Positions 63,345 through 64,000 of a DNA stretch of 64,000 nt are shown in pieces. Origin of the DNA: Phaeobacter gallaeciensis DSM 26640. Lineage in GTDB: Bacteria > Pseudomonadota > Alphaproteobacteria > Rhodobacterales > Rhodobacteraceae. The position numbers and the translations under genes were made by a program. The stretch lies in assembly GCF_000511385.1 (NCBI RefSeq), contig NC_023137.1:743501-807500 (forward strand). Reading direction: 5' to 3'. The notes beneath the pieces are model-generated. The model did no database searches and was not told the DNA's origin. It worked only from the letters and a program-made list of their open reading frames with translations. Within the stretch, counting starts at the first letter, position 1. Each line of letters starts with the position of its first letter.

Positions 63345-64000
63345 CGCACAAACTTCTTGTGCTTCAACCGCTTGGGTTCCAGCGCGTCGGGGCCGAGACG
63401 GCGTTTCTTGTCCTCTTCGTAGTCCTCGAAGTTGCCCTCGAACCACTCCACATGGGCGTCACCCTCAAACGCCAGAATATGGGTGCAGATCCGGTCGAGG
63501 AAGAAACGGTCGTGCGAGATCACCACGGCGCAGCCGGCGAAATCCACCAGCGCGTCTTCCAGCGCCCGCAGGGTTTCCACGTCCAGGTCGTTGGTCGGTT
63601 CGTCGAGCAGCAGCACATTGCCGCCCTCTTTCAACAGCCGCGCCATATGGACCCGATTGCGCTCACCACCGGACAGGAGGCTCAATTTTTTCTGCTGATC
63701 GCCGCCCTTGAAGTTAAACGAGGAGCAATAGGCGCGGGAGTTGACCTGCGCGTCGCCCAGCTCAATGATTTCAGCGCCGCCGGAGATCGCCTCCCAGACG
63801 GTTTCATTGTCATCCAGATCATCGCGCGACTGGTCCACATAGGAGAGTTTCACGGTGTCGCCGTAGCTGACATTGCCCTCATCGGGCTGTTCCTGGCCGG
63901 TCAGCATGCGGAACAGGGTCGATTTACCCGCGCCGTTGGGGCCGATCACGCCGACAATGCCGCCGGGGGGCAGGTCAAAGGACAGCCCCTCAACCAGCTG
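63341..64000 (-). CDS. ettA: Energy-dependent translational throttle protein EttA (ABC-F), partial, C-terminal part
   Basis: About 219 C-terminal residues of an ABC-F ATPase; the N-terminus lies beyond the right edge. The second ABC module is present: Walker [13 protein letters not shown], signature [16 protein letters not shown] and Walker [13 protein letters not shown]-loop [13 protein letters not shown]. The ending [18 protein letters not shown] is the hallmark of EttA, which binds the ribosomal E site and gates the first elongation step by ATP/ADP ratio. Its stop overlaps the next small gene. Confidence 0.93.
   Translation of the reverse strand, partial: QLVEGLSFDLPPGGIVGVIGPNGAGKSTLFRMLTGQEQPDEGNVSYGDTVKLSYVDQSRDDLDDNETVWEAISGGAEIIELGDAQVNSRAYCSSFNFKGGDQQKKLSLLSGGERNRVHMARLLKEGGNVLLLDEPTNDLDVETLRALEDALVDFAGCAVVISHDRFFLDRICTHILAFEGDAHVEWFEGNFEDYEEDKKRRLGPDALEPKRLKHKKFVR

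Overview
The window looks like a chromosomal stretch of a roseobacter-group alphaproteobacterium (Rhodobacteraceae, Phaeobacter/Ruegeria-like). The evidence is high GC, tightly packed genes with many ATGA/GTGA overlaps, an rpoH-chaN-coaBC-dut-moeB block, phenylacetate catabolism genes, a cobalamin riboswitch and the mreBCD-mrdA-rodA cluster. The species is inferred. No rRNA, tRNA, CRISPR array, insertion sequence or prophage was found; most genes are housekeeping genes.

Left part (1-9.3 kb): a cobalamin-riboswitch-controlled operon on the minus strand encodes a cysteine-rich DUF1636 protein and a BtuCDF-like ABC transporter whose permease runs off the left edge. A phenylacetate block follows: paaZ and paaX leftward, and paaG-paaI-paaK-tetR rightward from a shared divergent region that carries a TetR-type palindrome.

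9.4-29.8 kb: a cold-shock protein, trpS, a rhomboid-fold protein without its catalytic residues, murJ-glnD, a periplasmic lipoprotein divergent from rsmI-yraN, gshB, comM (ribosome-binding site inside a hairpin), a GST, and a cobalamin salvage pair (phosphatase plus cobU/cobP). An RpoHII-like heat-shock sigma factor has a good match to a sigma-E promoter. It is followed by chaN, coaBC, dut, a membrane-anchored MoeB, and an amino-acid-type binding protein and permease without an ATPase.

29.9-43.2 kb: an M3 oligopeptidase; an orphan flavin-dependent halogenase with intact active-site motifs; a 530-bp structured gap; a 2-hydroxyacid dehydrogenase with a VOC protein divergent from a LysR regulator; the rod-shape cluster mreB-mreC-mreD-mrdA-rodA; and rlmJ.

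43.2-64 kb: leuA with an upstream Leu/Ile-rich leader peptide and overlapping hairpins (attenuator), a secreted protein of about 18 MORN repeats, nadE, a diguanylate cyclase, gltX, DUF2254, a gamma-glutamylcyclotransferase-like protein, an Rrf2 Fe-S regulator behind an FNR-type box, a ybbP-ybbA/tesA cluster, a second cold-shock protein, an L,D-transpeptidase, an LbtU-like porin and trxC. The right end holds a run of three related two-helix microproteins, a frameshifted small gene overlapping the end of ettA, and the 3' part of ettA.

The observations most worth following are the leuA leader, the microprotein trio, the orphan halogenase, the frameshifted gene next to ettA, the comM hairpin and the catalytically dead rhomboid. 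All functional statements come from motif reading; no database search was run.
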